64,000 bases of DNA from Gordonia zhenghanii (lineage in GTDB: Bacteria > Actinomycetota > Actinomycetes > Mycobacteriales > Mycobacteriaceae): positions 62,001-126,000 of the forward strand of contig NZ_JAKKOQ010000004.1 of assembly GCF_021738965.1 (NCBI RefSeq), read 5' to 3'. Below, one piece after another: positions 62,204 to 64,000 of this stretch. The position numbers and the translations under genes were made by a program. The notes under the pieces are model-generated. The model saw only the letters and a list, made by a program, of their open reading frames with translations. It was not told the DNA's origin and did not search any database. Position 1 is the first letter of the stretch; every line of letters starts with the position of its first letter.

Positions 62204-64000
62204 ATGTCAACGACGTCTGCGACGGCCGATACCGAGCCTGGTTCCGCTCATGTGATCGACCGCGACCACCTCACTGATCCGTCGGGGCCCCGACGCGTGA
62301 TCGTCGCGGCGATGCTGGTCGTAGGCGCTGTTGCAGGCGCATTGGTGACAGCAGCGTCCGCGGCGACAGCGCTGCGGCTAGCAGGCGTGCCCGATGCGGG
62401 CGTCCTCACCACCTACGGCGTGCCCGTCGTCACCGCCGTCGGACAGCTCAGCGCTGCGATCGGTCTCGGCGGAGCGATGTTCGCGGCGTTCTTCGTTCCG
62501 CCGCAGCGCGGCGGCCACCTCGACGTCGGTGGATTCCGCGCCGTCCGGTGGACCTACGCGGCGATGCTCGTGTGGGCGCTCTGCGCGCTCGTGATGATCC
62601 CGTTGACGATCTCGAACGTGAGCGGCTATCCGCTCGGTGAGACGTTGAAGCCGGACAACCTGTTCACCGCCTACGGGCAGGTCGCCGATGCGCGGTACTG
62701 GTTGTGGACGGCCATCTTCGCGATTCTCGCGGCGATCGTCGCGCGCGCAGCACTCAAGTGGGGCTGGACGTTCGTCGTCCTGGGACTGGCGTTCCTGTCG
62801 CTGATGCCGTCGGCGTTGGCCGGGCACTCCTCGGCGGGCGGCGGACACGACGTCGCGACCAACAGTCTGATCCTGCACATCGTCGCCGCCGCAGTGTGGA
62901 CCGGCGGACTGCTCGTAGTGGTCGCCTATGCATTCGGCAACGGCCGGTGGCGAACACTCGCCGTGCGGCGCTATTCACGGGTGGCCTTCTGGTGCCTGAT
63001 CGTGGTCGGGATCAGCGGTGTCGTCAACGCGTTGGTGCGGATGCCGATCGGGCAGCTGTTCACCACCACGTACGGACTCATCGTCCTCGGAAAGGCGCTG
63101 GCGTTCGTCGTGGCGGGCGCGATCGGCGGACTGCACCGCAGGATCACCGTCGCCGAGCTCGAGGGCTCCGACGAGCCGCGTAAGTCGCTGTTCGTCCGCT
63201 TCGCCGCCGTCGAGCTGATCGTGTTCGCGATCGCGTTCGGATTCGCCGCTGGACTGTCGCGGACGCCGCCCCCGGACCTGGCGACGGCCGACGTGACACC
63301 GATGGCGTTGAAGATCGGCTACGACCTCGACGGTCCGCCGACTCTCATGCGCCTGTTGTTCGACTGGCGGTTCGATCTGATCTTCGGCACGGCGGCCCTT
63401 GTGATGGCGATCGTGTACTTGCGCGGCGTGTGGCGCCTGCATAAGCGCGGCGACGCCTGGCCGGTCGGCCGGACCGCGGCGTGGCTCCTCGGGTGCTTGA
63501 GCCTCCTGGTCGCGACCTCGTCGGGCATCGGTCGGTACTCGCCTGCACTGTTCAGCAGTCACATGATGTCGCACATGATGCTGACGATGCTCGTTCCGGT
63601 GCTGCTGGTCCTCGGTGGACCGATGACGTTGGCGCTGCGAGCGATCCCGCCCGCAGGCCGAGGTAACCCGGACGGCCCGCGTGAATGGATTCTGACCGCT
63701 CTGCACAGCAAGTTCTCGAAGCTCGTCACGCACCCGGCGATCGTCGTGATCTTCTTCGTCGGCAGTTTCTACGTGCTGTACCTGGGCGGGCTCTTCGACG
63801 TCGTCGTCGAACACCACTCCGCGCACCTGCTGATGAACATCCACTTCCTCATCAGCGGCTACCTCTTCTACTGGCTGGTGATCGGCATCGACCCGGCGCC
63901 ACGCCAGACGAGTCACGTCGCGAAGCTGGGAGTGGTGATGGGCGCGCTGCCGTTCCACGCCTTCTTCGGCGTCGCGTTGATGATGACGACGGCGCTCATC
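62204..64000 (+). CDS. CopD-CtaG fusion membrane protein, 3' end missing
   Basis: 599 codons from the ATG at 62204, open to the right edge of the window. The first half is CopD-like (copper import/resistance): many helices with GHSSAGGGHDVATNSLILH and VVGISGVVNALVRMP. The second half is CtaG-like (cytochrome c oxidase assembly, caa3_CtaG): GRYSPALFSSHMMSHMMLTM, HHSAHLLMNIHFLISGYLFY and GALPFHAFFGVALMM, rich in membrane His and Met that bind copper. M. tuberculosis Rv0102 has the same fusion. It should deliver copper to the oxidase. It begins divergently from tRNA-Arg with no strong ribosome-binding site. Confidence 0.92.
   Translation, partial: MSTTSATADTEPGSAHVIDRDHLTDPSGPRRVIVAAMLVVGAVAGALVTAASAATALRLAGVPDAGVLTTYGVPVVTAVGQLSAAIGLGGAMFAAFFVPPQRGGHLDVGGFRAVRWTYAAMLVWALCALVMIPLTISNVSGYPLGETLKPDNLFTAYGQVADARYWLWTAIFAILAAIVARAALKWGWTFVVLGLAFLSLMPSALAGHSSAGGGHDVATNSLILHIVAAAVWTGGLLVVVAYAFGNGRWRTLAVRRYSRVAFWCLIVVGISGVVNALVRMPIGQLFTTTYGLIVLGKALAFVVAGAIGGLHRRITVAELEGSDEPRKSLFVRFAAVELIVFAIAFGFAAGLSRTPPPDLATADVTPMALKIGYDLDGPPTLMRLLFDWRFDLIFGTAALVMAIVYLRGVWRLHKRGDAWPVGRTAAWLLGCLSLLVATSSGIGRYSPALFSSHMMSHMMLTMLVPVLLVLGGPMTLALRAIPPAGRGNPDGPREWILTALHSKFSKLVTHPAIVVIFFVGSFYVLYLGGLFDVVVEHHSAHLLMNIHFLISGYLFYWLVIGIDPAPRQTSHVAKLGVVMGALPFHAFFGVALMMTTALI

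Overview
The window is high-GC DNA with dense, often overlapping genes and many GTG starts. It looks like a mycolic-acid-containing actinobacterium (Mycobacteriales). Gordonia or a close relative is my best guess, but no rRNA is present to settle it. The pointers are a mycolate reductase gene (cmrA) next to oligoribonuclease and tRNA-His, as in Mycobacterium; a receiver-domain gene beside a 14-gene nuo operon, as in Mycobacterium; a 13E12-type DUF222/HNH gene; and a narK-nnaR-chelatase-nirDB nitrogen block. There is no CRISPR array, insertion sequence or prophage.

Region by region. (1) 1-3971: the 5' end of a SulP transporter, a PLP aminotransferase and its divergent MarR regulator with two matching operators, a methyltransferase, a GNAT acetyltransferase and peptidase E. 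(2) 4000-10964: an allantoin/ureide catabolic cluster (allantoinase, NCS1 permease, an Asp/Glu-racemase-like protein, ureidoglycine aminohydrolase, an HpcH/HpaI-aldolase-like protein, an IclR repressor) with related GTGGAA-type palindromes at the promoters. (3) 11100-14738: a DNA-damage-type locus (13E12 gene with a LexA box and a PafBC-like promoter), a lipoprotein, a DUF4352 protein, a pterin carbinolamine dehydratase and a TfoX-like protein. (4) 14856-30838: complete nuoA-N on the minus strand plus an atypical receiver protein. (5) 30897-37395: a GGCT-like protein, an ECF42-type sigma factor with its DGPF partner and a PQQ-type sugar dehydrogenase, a GT39 glycosyltransferase and an aldo/keto reductase. 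(6) 37558-43126: an antitoxin with a truncated PIN toxin, tRNA-His, orn, cmrA, fadH and a PadR regulator. (7) 43237-45801: a strictosidine-synthase-like protein convergent with, and overlapped by, an ABC exporter whose frame has no stop at the expected place. (8) 45891-56618: a small basic ORF, then nitrate/nitrite assimilation (narK, nnaR, sirohydrochlorin chelatase, nirD, nirB and a nitrate reductase fused to a CysJ-like flavoprotein). (9) 56699-64000: a thiolase/crotonase/FAD-monooxygenase/HAD operon, a GlsB-like membrane protein, a lipase-like hydrolase, tRNA-Arg and the start of a CopD-CtaG fusion.

The most unusual signals are three. A dispersed 20-bp imperfect palindrome (GGTCTCGACTCCGCTCGACC and its covarying GATC...GATC form) occurs at four loci, and at one of them it has expanded in frame inside nuoH. 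A perfect 14-bp palindrome (CGTTCCGCGGAACG) occurs four times, including in three different codon frames. Several proteins have lost catalytic or signalling residues: the racemase-like protein, the crotonase, the receiver and the PIN toxin.
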